Shown: in pieces, positions 17,951-26,652 of the stretch
How the letters are laid out: every line of letters starts with the position of its first letter
How positions within the stretch are numbered: position 1 is the first letter of the stretch
NCBI RefSeq assembly: GCF_009495745.1
Contig: NZ_WIDQ01000009.1
Coordinates: forward strand, 104,915 to 168,914
Origin: Niveispirillum sp. SYP-B3756
Lineage (GTDB): Bacteria > Pseudomonadota > Alphaproteobacteria > Azospirillales > Azospirillaceae
Direction of reading: 5' to 3'
Length of the DNA: 64,000 nt
Program-made: the position numbers and the translations under genes
The notes under the pieces: model-generated
Told to the model about the DNA's origin: nothing
The model's input: the letters and a program-made list of their open reading frames with translations, nothing else
The model's database searches: none

Positions 17951-18829
17951 ATGCGATCCATCACCCTGCTGTCCTTGGCGAGTGCTGCTGTGGCGCTCTC
18001 CGCCTGTTCCATCCATGTGAATGACCGTCCGCGCGATGCGGCCCCGCCGCCGCCTGTGGCCCAGGCGGCCCCCGGCCCGCTGGATGATCCGCGCCTGATC
18101 GCCACCCTGTTCATGCAGCGGTCGGAAGAATTCAAGCGCCTGTCCGAACAATCCTATGCCCTGGCGAAGATCAAGCTGCCGGCGGCCCTGTCCGCGCCCG
18201 GTTCGGCGGCGCTGGAACAGGCCGATGGCGGGGCTGGCAAGCCGCCGGCTGCCATTTTCGATGTGGATGAGACGGTGCTGGACAACAGCCCCCACATGGC
18301 CCGCGCCATCCTGAAGGGCGAGCGTGATTTCAATCTGGCCACCTGGGACCAGTGGGTCGGTGAACGCCGCGCTACACCGATGCCGGGTGCCGTGGATTTC
18401 GTGGCGGAACTGCGCCGCAACAAGGTGCGGGTCGTCTTCATCACCAACCGGGAATGCAAGCCGCGCCCGGCCAATCCCGGCGATGCCTGCCCGCAGCACG
18501 CCGATACGTTGGTCAATTTGAAGGCGGCCGGCTTTGGCGATGTGGCGCCGGCTGACCTGATGTTGAAGGGCCAGAATGGCTGGCCCAGCGATAAAGCCAG
18601 CCGCCGCCAGGAAGTGGCGAAGACCAACCGGATCGTCATGTCCTTTGGCGATCAGTTGAGCGATATGCTGACCGTCACCCGCCAGCAGGGCCCCGATGAA
18701 CGGGCCGCCATCGCCGCCCGCTATAAATCCCTGTGGGAAACCCGTTGGATCGTCATTCCCAACCCCACCTATGGCGCTTGGTATGACAGCATCAAGGAAC
18801 CGGTGACCAACGCGCTGCGGGTGGAGTGA
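17951..18829 (+). CDS. Class C (HAD IIIB) acid phosphatase lipoprotein
   Basis: 292 residues from the ATG at 17951. The signal peptide ends in a lipobox LSAC with Cys19, so the protein is a membrane-anchored lipoprotein. The HAD nucleophile motif DVDETVLDN is at 104-112, the second Ser/Thr motif is in VVFITNRE, and MSFGDQLSDM supplies the final acidic residues. This is the family of Haemophilus lipoprotein e(P4), a periplasmic or surface nucleotidase releasing phosphate and nucleosides. A start 8 codons upstream (MSPKCHK) is possible. It follows the LysR gene in the same direction after 68 bases. Confidence 0.9.
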   Translation: MRSITLLSLASAAVALSACSIHVNDRPRDAAPPPPVAQAAPGPLDDPRLIATLFMQRSEEFKRLSEQSYALAKIKLPAALSAPGSAALEQADGGAGKPPAAIFDVDETVLDNSPHMARAILKGERDFNLATWDQWVGERRATPMPGAVDFVAELRRNKVRVVFITNRECKPRPANPGDACPQHADTLVNLKAAGFGDVAPADLMLKGQNGWPSDKASRRQEVAKTNRIVMSFGDQLSDMLTVTRQQGPDERAAIAARYKSLWETRWIVIPNPTYGAWYDSIKEPVTNALRVE

Positions 18830-18925
18830 CGGGGGCAGGGGCTTTGCCGAAATTGTCTATGTAGTGCTGGCGGCGCCATTGTTTCTGTGAGCCAATGGCG
18901 TTGCGTCTCCTTCCATTTTTGGCTA

Positions 18926-18947
18926 ATTTATATGACAAATTATAAAT
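18926..18947 (+). promoter_or_regulatory. AT-rich palindrome before the GH2 gene
   Basis: ATTTATA (18926-18932) and TATAAAT (18941-18947) are exact complements 8 bases apart, ending 19 bases before the ATG in otherwise GC-rich DNA. It is a candidate operator or -10 region. A similar TATAAAT block lies in the GH36/GH42 divergent promoter at 26582-26588. Confidence 0.4.
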
Positions 18948-18966
18948 CAGACAAAATGGAGGAAAT

Positions 18967-21843
18967 ATGCATCGGCGGCACTTCCTGATGGGCACGGGGG
19001 CGGCTGTCGCCGCAGCACCATTGTCCGGTCTGCTGGGGCACCTGGTGGGCACGGGCAGCGCCTTGGCCAGCAGCCCGAAGGCACCGATGGCCGTGGCCCT
19101 GGGGCCCCGGCAAATCCTCTCGCTCAATCGCGGCTGGCGTTTCCATGAAGGCGATATTCCGTTCCCCGAACTGCTGAGCCACGAAGAAACCTATGAGAAT
19201 GCCAAGGCCGGCATCTCCTTCGGGGCGGCCTCACCGGCCTATGATGATACCGGTTGGGCGGCCGTGGAACTGCCGCATGATTTTGTCAGCTTCCAGCGGC
19301 ACAGTGAAAAGGCCAATGTCTCCCAGGGCTACCGCCCGCGCGGCTATGCCTGGTACCGCACCACCCTGCGTTTTGATGAGAGCGACCGGGGCCGGCATAT
19401 TGAGCTGCAACTGGATGGCATCTCCACCTATGCCACCATCTGGTTCAACGGCACCCTGGTGCGGCGCAGCTGGAGCGGCTATAGCGCCGTCAATATTGAT
19501 CTGACGCCCTTCATCACTTATGGCAATGCTGGCAATTCGCTGGTGGTGCGGGTGGATGCGCAGTCCATGGAGGGCTGGTGGTATGAGGGCGGCGGCATTT
19601 ACCGCAATGTCCGCATCGTCAAGCGGGCGCCGGTGCATATCGCCACCGATGGCGTTTCCGCCCATCCGGTGAAACAGGGCGATGGCTGGACCATACCGTT
19701 GACCGTCCAGGTCAATTCCAGCGCCAAGCGCACTATGCCGGTGCGGTTGACGGCCGAACTGACCGGGCCGGACGGCAAGATCGTCGCCCGGTCGGAGGCG
19801 ACGGGCAGCATCACCGATTTTGACAGCATCACCCTGTCCGCCCCGATGCAACTGGCCAGCCCCCAGCTCTGGAGCCTGGAGCAGCCGGCCCTTTACACCG
19901 TTACCACCCGGCTGTGGGAAAATGGCGCGCTGACGGATGAGGGGACGACGGAAATCGGTTTCCGCACCCAGCGCTTTGACGCGGAGAAGGGTTTCTTCCT
20001 CAATGACCGGCCGGTGAAGCTGAAGGGTGTCTGCATCCATCAGGATCATGCCGGCGTCGGCACGGCCATTCCCTATGGGTTGCTGGAATTCCGGCTGCGG
20101 CGGTTGAAGGAACTGGGCTGCAACGCCATCCGCTGTTCGCACAATGCGCAAGACCCGGCCTTTTACCGGCTATGCGATCGGCTGGGCCTGCTGGTGATGG
20201 ATGAAAACCGCTGTTTCAATCCCTCACCCGACCAGATGGCGCAGTTGGAATGGCTGGTGCGGGCCCACCGGAACCATCCCAGCATCATCCTCTGGTCGGT
20301 GTTCAATGAAGAACCGATGCAGGGCACGGAAGCGGGCTATGAAATGGTGATGCGCATGGCCGATGTCGTGCGCGAACTGGACCCGACGCGCCCGGTGACG
20401 GCGGCCATGAATGGCGGCCTGTTCACCAAGATCAATGTCTCCCAGGCGGTGGATGTGGTGGGCTTCAATTATCAGCCCAAGGATTATGACGCCTTCCACA
20501 AGGCCAACCCCAGCAAGCCGATGCTGTCATCGGAGGATACGTCGGCCTTTTCCACGCGCGGTGAGTTCATCACCGACAAGGAACGCCATATCGCCAGTTC
20601 CTATGATGATGAGGCGGCCCCCTGGGGCGCCACCCACCGCAAGGCCTGGAAGGAAATCGCCACCCGCGATTTCGTGGCCGGCGGCTTTGTCTGGACCGGG
20701 TTTGATTATCATGGGGAGCCGACGCCGCACACTTGGCCGTCCAACAGTTCCTTCTTCGGCATCATGGATCTGTGCGGCTTTGAAAAGACGGCCTTCCATA
20801 TCCATCAGGCGCAATGGGTGGATGACCGCCCCGTGCTGGCCATTGCCCCGCACTGGAACTGGCCGGGCAAGGAGGGTCAGCCCATCCGTGTGATGGTGAT
20901 GAGCAATGCGGAAGAGGTGGAACTGCGCCTGAATGGCAAGAGCCTGGGCCGGCAGAAGGGCGACCGGCTGGAGATGAATTGGTTTCAGGTGCCCTATCAG
21001 CCGGGCAAGCTGGAGGCGCTGGGCTTTACCGGCGGGATGCCGGTGGCCAAGGCAGTGGTGGAAACCACCGGCCCGGCCAAGGCGCTGCGGCTGGTGGCCG
21101 ACCGCAAGCAACTGGCCGGGGATGGGATTGACGCCCAGCCGATCCGGGTGGAAGTGGTGGATGGGGCCGGGCGGGTGGTGCCCGATGCCAAGCCGATGAT
21201 CCGCTTTGCCATTGTGGATGGGCGGATCATCGGCCTGGGTAATGGCGACCCCAATTCCATCGAACCGGAAAAGGGCGACCGCCGGTCGGCCTTCAACGGG
21301 TTGGCGCAGGTGATCGTGCAGAGCAATGCGGGCACGTCCGGCACGCTGCGCCTGTCTGCGGAGGCGGATGGGTTGAAGCCGGCCAAGTTGACCATTGAGA
21401 TCAAACCCGATCTGGGGCCGGCCTATCAGCCGGTGTTTGAGCGCAATATCTTCACGCTGGGCCGCTGGCGGGTTTCACCCTGGTCGGCCACGCCCTTGGA
21501 CCCGACGGCGGGGCTGGCCGACAATGACATGAATTCCTGGTCGCCCTATCGCAGCGGCAGCCTGCTGCCGGCACCGGATCGGGAGGTCTATGTCATGTGC
21601 GCCATCACCATCGAACCCTATGCCGGCATTCAGAAGGCGGGTGGCACGCTGGTGTTTGACAAGGTGACGGGGGCGGTGGAGGTGTTCGCCAATGGCCGCC
21701 GGATCGGCGGCCGGACAGAGGCCACCGCCGCCCCGCTGTCGCTGGACCTGCCACCGGCCACGGGCAAACAGAAGATCGCCGTGCTGTTCCGGGTGCAACC
21801 GGGCCAGCAATATGGGCTGGAAGGGGCGGTGCGGATTTTGTAA
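18967..21843 (+). CDS. Exported GH2-family glycoside hydrolase, beta-galactosidase type
   Basis: 958 residues. A twin-arginine-like signal (HRRHFLMGTGAAVAAAP) directs export. Domains follow the GH2 order: sugar-binding jelly roll (about 50-230), immunoglobulin-like domain (230-340), TIM barrel (340-640), then C-terminal beta domains (DUF4982-like and others). The acid/base Glu is in SVFNEEP near 449 and the nucleophile Glu probably in MLSSEDTSAF near 524; RCSHNAQD is also conserved. The strong substrate guess is beta-galactoside, though beta-mannuronide or beta-glucuronide cannot be excluded in GH2. The preferred role is to trim galactosides in the periplasm or outside. Its TAA is shared with the end of MITE copy 2. 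Confidence 0.88.
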   Translation: MHRRHFLMGTGAAVAAAPLSGLLGHLVGTGSALASSPKAPMAVALGPRQILSLNRGWRFHEGDIPFPELLSHEETYENAKAGISFGAASPAYDDTGWAAVELPHDFVSFQRHSEKANVSQGYRPRGYAWYRTTLRFDESDRGRHIELQLDGISTYATIWFNGTLVRRSWSGYSAVNIDLTPFITYGNAGNSLVVRVDAQSMEGWWYEGGGIYRNVRIVKRAPVHIATDGVSAHPVKQGDGWTIPLTVQVNSSAKRTMPVRLTAELTGPDGKIVARSEATGSITDFDSITLSAPMQLASPQLWSLEQPALYTVTTRLWENGALTDEGTTEIGFRTQRFDAEKGFFLNDRPVKLKGVCIHQDHAGVGTAIPYGLLEFRLRRLKELGCNAIRCSHNAQDPAFYRLCDRLGLLVMDENRCFNPSPDQMAQLEWLVRAHRNHPSIILWSVFNEEPMQGTEAGYEMVMRMADVVRELDPTRPVTAAMNGGLFTKINVSQAVDVVGFNYQPKDYDAFHKANPSKPMLSSEDTSAFSTRGEFITDKERHIASSYDDEAAPWGATHRKAWKEIATRDFVAGGFVWTGFDYHGEPTPHTWPSNSSFFGIMDLCGFEKTAFHIHQAQWVDDRPVLAIAPHWNWPGKEGQPIRVMVMSNAEEVELRLNGKSLGRQKGDRLEMNWFQVPYQPGKLEALGFTGGMPVAKAVVETTGPAKALRLVADRKQLAGDGIDAQPIRVEVVDGAGRVVPDAKPMIRFAIVDGRIIGLGNGDPNSIEPEKGDRRSAFNGLAQVIVQSNAGTSGTLRLSAEADGLKPAKLTIEIKPDLGPAYQPVFERNIFTLGRWRVSPWSATPLDPTAGLADNDMNSWSPYRSGSLLPAPDREVYVMCAITIEPYAGIQKAGGTLVFDKVTGAVEVFANGRRIGGRTEATAAPLSLDLPPATGKQKIAVLFRVQPGQQYGLEGAVRIL

Positions 21844-22044
21844 GAGTCCGTCTGAAAACTTTTCCTTCTTTCTCAACATGTTAATGTTTTAATCCCGTCA
21901 CCCCGGCGAAGGCCGGGGTCCAGTTTCGTAGAGCAAAGCGCCTGTGATTCTGGACCCCGGCCGCAGCATGGGTGACTGCAGCGTTTGAAGAAAAGACGTG
22001 TAAGACGTTGAGATAATGTGAAACTTTCCGGACGGACTCTAAGC
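21841..22044 (-). mobile_element. MITE-like element, copy 2 (inverted relative to copy 1)
   Basis: The reverse complement of the 2335-2536 element, with TIRs TAAGAGTCCGTCTG and CGGACGGACTCTAAG. One half of the internal REP palindrome is intact (21896-21924). The other half (21948-21981) has been altered, reading CCGCAGCATGGGTGAC where copy 1 has the matching arm. The left end supplies the stop codon of the GH2 gene, so insertion may have trimmed that protein. Confidence 0.75.
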
Positions 22045-22112
22045 CGTACCGGGTGGGGGTGCTGCCTTATGCCAGCGGCATGAAATTCTGACCCATGGTC
22101 AGGATTTCATGC
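22045..22112. repeat. Short gap with a 15-bp imperfect hairpin (22080-22112)
   Basis: CATGAAATTCTGACC pairs with GGTCAGGATTTCATG with one mismatch around a 3-base loop. It lies between MITE copy 2 and four-hairpin repeat copy B, so the whole 21844-22215 interval between convergent genes is non-coding structured DNA. Confidence 0.65.
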
Positions 22113-22214
22113 CCCTCAATCGCCGGCGCCAGCCTCCGCTGGCTTGGCTACGCCGCATGAGCGGCGCGGCGGCAGTCGCCGCCGTATCAACGGTCATTAT
22201 TCATGACCGTTGAT
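22113..22214 (-). repeat. Four-hairpin repeat element, copy B
   Basis: On the minus strand: stem 1 at 22188-22214 (TCAACGGTCAT / ATGACCGTTGA), stem 2 at 22169-22184 (GGCGGC-GACT-GCCGCC), stem 3 at 22153-22166 (GCCGC-TCAT-GCGGC), linker AGCCAAGC, stem 4 at 22129-22144 (GCCAGC-GGAG-GCTGGC), and tail GCCGGCGATTGAGGGG. Stem sequences differ from copies A and C, but the loops GACT and the linkers are kept. It begins 2 bases after the stop codon of the femAB-like gene, in its sense direction. Confidence 0.78.
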
Positions 22215-22215
22215 G

Positions 22216-23202
22216 TTATCGCCACGCCCCCACCAACTCCACCTCTTCCCCGCCCATGCCGCGTTTGAAGGTGGTGAAGCCGGAAGGGCTGTCGGGCAAC
22301 AGGCCACCCAGGTCGAACCATTCCCGCCCTTGCGTCTTCAATTCCTGCACCGCCCGCCACAGCAACAGGTTATGCGCCCGCGCTGACCGGCCGGCCGCAC
22401 TGCTCCAGCCGATCTGGTATGTGGCGGCTTTGCCATGGCCCAGCACCAGGATACCAGCCACCGGCACCCCGTCCTGCTTGGCGCGCAGCAGCAGGATGTC
22501 GCCATCCTTATGCATCCCGGTGCGCATCCGGATGACCAGTTGCGGGGAGGGGCCGCGATAGCCGCGCGCCGCCTTGTCCGCCTGATATTGTTCCAGCAGC
22601 CAGGGCAGTTGTTGCTTACCGTCGCGGTCGATCTCCACCACCAGCCCGGAATTTTCCGCCTGTTTCAGCTTGTTGCGCCAGTTGGCGGCCAAGCCCGCAC
22701 GCAAGGCCGCCTCATCCTGGCGCAAATCCAGCCAGATGGTGCGATAGCCCGGCCCCTTGTCGCGCCGCCAGCCGGCCCAGCGCATCATGGCTTCCGCCTC
22801 CTCCCCCGCGGGCCATTCCGGCACCAAGGCTGTCCAGCAGAAGGGGCTGGGCCGGTATTCCTGGCGCAACAGCTTCATCACCATGGCAAAGACGGCCGGC
22901 TTGCGCGCCACCGGCAACAGCAGCGGCCCGCGATGCAGCCGCACCAGCCGGATCAGCTTGGCGATGCGTTTTTCCGTCACCACCACCAGCCCGACGGGAT
23001 TATCGGCCAGCTCAATGATGCCCAGCCGGGGCCGCCAGCGCTCAGTCGTATAGAATGCCTGGGAATAGCCGAAACCCTGGGTCAGGGTGCTTTGCCCGCA
23101 TTCGGCCAGCAGCCGCGACCATTCCGACAGGCGGCCGACATCCCAGACAATACGGAGGTTCGGGGTTTCCGGGGGAGGACTCGACATCGGGGCCGGTTGC
23201 AT
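22216..23202 (-). CDS. FemAB/GNAT-fold aminoacyl- or acetyltransferase (Acetyltransf_6 type)
   Basis: 328 residues (323 from MSSPPPE at 23187). The pattern matches the FemAB-related and BioF2-like GNAT family: FGYSQAFYTTERWRPRLGII near the N-terminus, WLDLRQDEAALRAGLAANWR before the helical part, and a C-terminal YQIGWSSAAGRSARAHNLLLW, a conserved block of lipid-linked and exopolysaccharide-linked transferases. GGLLPDSPSGFTTFKRGMGG is the family end. Related proteins add amino acids to peptidoglycan or acylate sugars; a cell-envelope role is likely. The substrate is unknown. It is divergent from epmA, with a 56-base gap. Confidence 0.75.
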   Translation of the reverse strand: MQPAPMSSPPPETPNLRIVWDVGRLSEWSRLLAECGQSTLTQGFGYSQAFYTTERWRPRLGIIELADNPVGLVVVTEKRIAKLIRLVRLHRGPLLLPVARKPAVFAMVMKLLRQEYRPSPFCWTALVPEWPAGEEAEAMMRWAGWRRDKGPGYRTIWLDLRQDEAALRAGLAANWRNKLKQAENSGLVVEIDRDGKQQLPWLLEQYQADKAARGYRGPSPQLVIRMRTGMHKDGDILLLRAKQDGVPVAGILVLGHGKAATYQIGWSSAAGRSARAHNLLLWRAVQELKTQGREWFDLGGLLPDSPSGFTTFKRGMGGEEVELVGAWR

Positions 23203-23258
23203 GACAGATCAAAGGGAAAGGGAGAGTGCCCCGCTTTTCCCGCCCCGTCGAGACATGG

Positions 23259-24311
23259 ATGATGAGCAAGCAAGCCCCCTGGTGGCATCCCGATCATTTC
23301 CAGGCCAAGCGTCCGCATCTGGCGGTGCGCCAGCAGGTGCTGCGCACCGCGCGGCGCTGGTTTGAAGATCAGGGCTTTGATGAGGTGGAGACACCGGCCC
23401 TGCAGATCTCCCCCGGTCTGGAGGTGCATCTGATGGCCTTTGCCACCGATCTGGTGGGGCCGCATCCGGAGGATCGAATCCGGCTGTACCTGCATACCAG
23501 CCCGGAATTCACCATGAAAAAGCTACTGGCGGCGGGCGTGTCCCGGCTGTTCCAGCTTTCGCATGTCTATCGCAACGGGGAGCGTTCGGGCACGCATCAC
23601 CCGGAATTTTCCATGCTGGAATGGTACCGCGCTGGGGCGGGCTATCGTGACCTGATGGGCGATTGCGTGGCGCTGACCCGCGCCGCCTGTACCGCCGCCG
23701 GGCGCGACAGGCTGCGCTTCCGGGGCACGGAGAGCGATCCGTTCGCCGCGTGGGAAGTGTTGAGCGTGGCCGATGCCTTCCAGACCTATGCCGGGATCGA
23801 CCTGCTGGCCACCGCCCCCGACCCGCTGCGGCCCGACCGCGACCGGCTGGCGGCGGAGGTGACGCGCATCGGCATCCGCGTGGCGGAAAGCGACACTTGG
23901 GAAGACCTGTTCTTCCGCGTCAGCCTGGACCGGATCGAGCCGCATCTGGGCTTCGGCCGGCCCACCTTCCTGACTGATTACCCGGTCTCCATGGCAGCCC
24001 TGGCCCGGCCCAAGCCCGACGATCCGCGCGTGGCCGAACGGTTTGAGCTCTATGCCTGCGGCGTGGAACTGGCCAATGCCTTTGGGGAGTTGACCGACCC
24101 GGTGCTGCAGCGCCGCCGGTTTGAAGCGGACATGGCGGAAAAGGAACGGCTCTATGGAGAGCGGTATCCGATTGACGAGGATTTCCTGGCCGCCTTGCCG
24201 CTGATGCCCGACAGCGCTGGCATCGCCCTGGGTTTTGACCGGCTGGCCATGCTGGTGGCCGGGGCGGATAATATCGATCAGGTGCTGTGGGCGCCGGTGG
24301 CATTGCAGTAA
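23259..24311 (+). CDS. epmA: Elongation factor P (R)-beta-lysine ligase-type protein (EpmA/PoxA/GenX)
   Basis: 350 residues from the ATG at 23259 (MMSKQAPWWHP). A class II lysyl-tRNA synthetase catalytic core without the N-terminal anticodon-binding domain. Motif 2 is FQLSHVYRNGERSGTHHPEF, motif 3 is GIALGFDRLAMLV, and LYLHTSPEFTMKKLL is the EpmA-specific substrate segment. It attaches beta-lysine to a conserved Lys of EF-P, easing translation of poly-Pro. Neither efp nor epmB is in the window. It is tail to tail with the alpha-galactosidase. Confidence 0.93.
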   Translation: MMSKQAPWWHPDHFQAKRPHLAVRQQVLRTARRWFEDQGFDEVETPALQISPGLEVHLMAFATDLVGPHPEDRIRLYLHTSPEFTMKKLLAAGVSRLFQLSHVYRNGERSGTHHPEFSMLEWYRAGAGYRDLMGDCVALTRAACTAAGRDRLRFRGTESDPFAAWEVLSVADAFQTYAGIDLLATAPDPLRPDRDRLAAEVTRIGIRVAESDTWEDLFFRVSLDRIEPHLGFGRPTFLTDYPVSMAALARPKPDDPRVAERFELYACGVELANAFGELTDPVLQRRRFEADMAEKERLYGERYPIDEDFLAALPLMPDSAGIALGFDRLAMLVAGADNIDQVLWAPVALQ

Positions 24312-24342
24312 GGGAGGCGGGAAAGGGCTTCCCGCCTCCCTT
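24310..24342. terminator. Hairpin between convergent epmA and alpha-galactosidase
   Basis: AAGGGAGGCGGGA (24310-24322) pairs perfectly with TCCCGCCTCCCTT (24330-24342) and overlaps the epmA stop codon. There is no long T-run. It probably helps end one or both convergent transcripts. Confidence 0.5.
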
Positions 24343-24348
24343 CGCGGT

Positions 24349-26487
24349 TTACCCACCCACCCGCGTCAAGGCGAAGACCAGGGCCGATTGCGGATGCTGG
24401 CGGGGGAGTTGCAGGCCGATGCTCATCAGCATCTCGCCGCTGAACTCCACTCCTTGCCGCAGCGCTGCCACCAGGGGGGAGACGCTTTTCACCTCGCCGG
24501 GCCAGGCCAGGCTGACCTTGTAACGGGCAGCGGCTTCCAGCCCGGCAAGGCGTAGCCGGCCGGGGAAATATCCCCCCTGCTCGCTGATCAGCATATAGCT
24601 GAACAGGGCCTCGCGCCCATCGGCGGCCACCACGCCATAGGCCACCTCGTTGGCCAGGCGGTCCAGCCGCACCAGGGTGCCGCTATGGATCAGGGCGCGA
24701 TGCTGCTTGTGCAGGGCGATGCCGGCGGCCAGTTCCCGGCGTTCCTCCGCCGTCAGGCCCAGCAAATCCACCTCCAGCCCCATATGGCCGAACATGGCGG
24801 TGGCAACACGCGATGCCATGCTGACGCGCCGGCCGGTGATATGGCAGTCGGTGGGGCCGACATGGGCACCCATCAGTTCAAACGGCAGGAAGGTGGACAG
24901 GCCGCGCTGGATGGACTGGCGGTCCAAAGCGTCATTGGTGTCGGAGGTCCAGACCCGGTCGGTCCATTCCAGCACGCCCAGATCGGCGCGACCGCCACCG
25001 GATGCACAGCTTTCCACCTCTACCCCCGGATGGGCGGCGCGCACCCGGGCCAGCAGACGGTAAAGCCCGCGCACATGGGCGTGCGCCGCCGCAGCGCCAT
25101 CGGCCCCGCCGGGATGGCTGAGATCGCGGTTCATGTCCCATTTCAGATAGGAGATGGGATATTCCCGCAGCAGCGCGTCGATGCGTTCGAACAGGTAATC
25201 CTGCACATCATCGCGGCTGGCATCCAGCACCAACTGGTTACGGAACACCAGTTGCGGCGCGGGCGGTGTGCCCAGCACCCAATCAGGATGGGCGCGGAAC
25301 AGGTCGCTGTCCGGGTTCACCATTTCCGGTTCCACCCACAGGCCGAACTCCATGCCGCGTTCCAGCACGCGGGCAGCCAGCGGGTGCAGCCCGTCGGGAT
25401 AGATGCTGCGATCGACAAACCAGTCGCCCAGCCCCGCCTTGTCATCCCGCCGGCCATTGAACCAGCCATCATCCAGCACATAGCGTTCCACCCCCATATC
25501 GGCGGCGGCATCGGCCAGTTGCAGCAGGCGGGCGGGGTCATGCTTGAAATAGACGGCTTCCCAGGTGTTGTAATGCACCGGGCGCGGCTTGGCGCGCAGG
25601 CGGCGATGCTGCGGCCGGGCGCGGATATGGGCGTGGAAAGCGCGGCTCAACCCGTTGCGCCCGCTGCCGCTCCAGGCGGCATAAAGCGTGGGGGTGCGAT
25701 AGGCGGCGCCCGGTGCCAGCCGCATTTCACCCGGCATGAACAATTCGCCCATCTGCACAGAGGCGCGGCCATCGGACAGGGTTTCGGCATGGGTGGCGTG
25801 GTTGCCGCTCCACCCCAGATGCCAGCCGAACACCTCCCCCGCCTGCTCCCGCGCGCCGGCTTCCTGGGCCAGCAGGGCCGGGAAGGCATCGTGGGAGGTG
25901 CGGCCGCGCCGGTTCTCCCGGTTCAAGGCGCCCAGCGCACGCGGCAGGGTGCGCATCTGGAATTCACCGGACCAGCGCCCCTCAAACGACACCCATTCCG
26001 CCATCTCCGGCGGCAGCGGCAGCACCGGGGCGGCGCACCAATCCACCACCAGTTCATCGCTGCCCAGATTGCGCACCTGGGTCCAGCCGGCCAGCACCCC
26101 GCTATCGGGACGCAGGGCCAGATGGTGCAGCAGTTCGATGCCATTGGCGGCATCGACGGAACGGATTTCCACGCTGCCATCGCCACCGTTGCGCACATCT
26201 TCAATGGCGGTATAGGTCGCCCAGCGGCGCCCGCCCGCCCCATGGGCCTGCAGACCGGGGTGACCGGGGAAGCCCTGGCCGGCCAGCGGGGTCAACGCCA
26301 GGGGGGCGGCCACCAGGGGTGAACAGGGGGCATCCTCCCGGGCGGCGGCAAGCGCCAGCATCTCCGGGCTGGTGGCGGCCCCCAGTTTGGCCCCCCAATG
26401 CAGCACCGCAGGCGACGGCCCCCGGCAATCGATGACCAGCGAGCAGGTAGCCCCATCCAGGCGGACAAAGGCGGGAATGGCAGACAT
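24349..26487 (-). CDS. Alpha-galactosidase, GH36 family
   Basis: 712 residues with no signal peptide, so cytoplasmic. It hydrolyses alpha-1,6-galactosides such as melibiose and raffinose-type sugars. The GH36 order is clear: N-terminal beta-sandwich, then a TIM barrel with YVLDDGWFNGRRDD near 345, nucleophile in SYLKWDMNRDL near 450, ESCASGGGRADLG near 485, acid/base in WTSDTNDALDRQ near 517, and a C-terminal beta domain. It is divergent from the GH42 gene with a shared palindromic promoter region. The GH36 assignment is firm; the exact linkage preference is inferred. Confidence 0.93.
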   Translation of the reverse strand: MSAIPAFVRLDGATCSLVIDCRGPSPAVLHWGAKLGAATSPEMLALAAAREDAPCSPLVAAPLALTPLAGQGFPGHPGLQAHGAGGRRWATYTAIEDVRNGGDGSVEIRSVDAANGIELLHHLALRPDSGVLAGWTQVRNLGSDELVVDWCAAPVLPLPPEMAEWVSFEGRWSGEFQMRTLPRALGALNRENRRGRTSHDAFPALLAQEAGAREQAGEVFGWHLGWSGNHATHAETLSDGRASVQMGELFMPGEMRLAPGAAYRTPTLYAAWSGSGRNGLSRAFHAHIRARPQHRRLRAKPRPVHYNTWEAVYFKHDPARLLQLADAAADMGVERYVLDDGWFNGRRDDKAGLGDWFVDRSIYPDGLHPLAARVLERGMEFGLWVEPEMVNPDSDLFRAHPDWVLGTPPAPQLVFRNQLVLDASRDDVQDYLFERIDALLREYPISYLKWDMNRDLSHPGGADGAAAAHAHVRGLYRLLARVRAAHPGVEVESCASGGGRADLGVLEWTDRVWTSDTNDALDRQSIQRGLSTFLPFELMGAHVGPTDCHITGRRVSMASRVATAMFGHMGLEVDLLGLTAEERRELAAGIALHKQHRALIHSGTLVRLDRLANEVAYGVVAADGREALFSYMLISEQGGYFPGRLRLAGLEAAARYKVSLAWPGEVKSVSPLVAALRQGVEFSGEMLMSIGLQLPRQHPQSALVFALTRVGG

Positions 26488-26561
26488 GGGGTGTTTCCTC
26501 GAAATGCGGGCGCCGCCTCCGGGACCAGTCCACGGGCGGCGCCGTTCGGGCGAGTTGGCGA

Positions 26562-26598
26562 TTGACGCCCTTTAATTATAGTATAAATATGGCGTCAA
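26562..26598. promoter_or_regulatory. Palindromic promoter/operator between GH36 and GH42 genes
   Basis: TTGACGCC (26562-26569) and GGCGTCAA (26591-26598) are perfect 8-bp arms around 21 AT-rich bases containing TTAATTATAGTATAAATAT. TTGACG near both ends and TATAAT/TATAAA-like hexamers inside could serve divergent promoters on both strands, although the -35/-10 spacings are short (about 12-14). A regulator binding here could control both hydrolase genes at once. No regulator gene is adjacent. Confidence 0.55.
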
Positions 26599-26652
26599 AC
26601 AAAAGGGGTCTGTGCAACCGATCGCACGGCACGCCCATAGGGGGAAAATACC

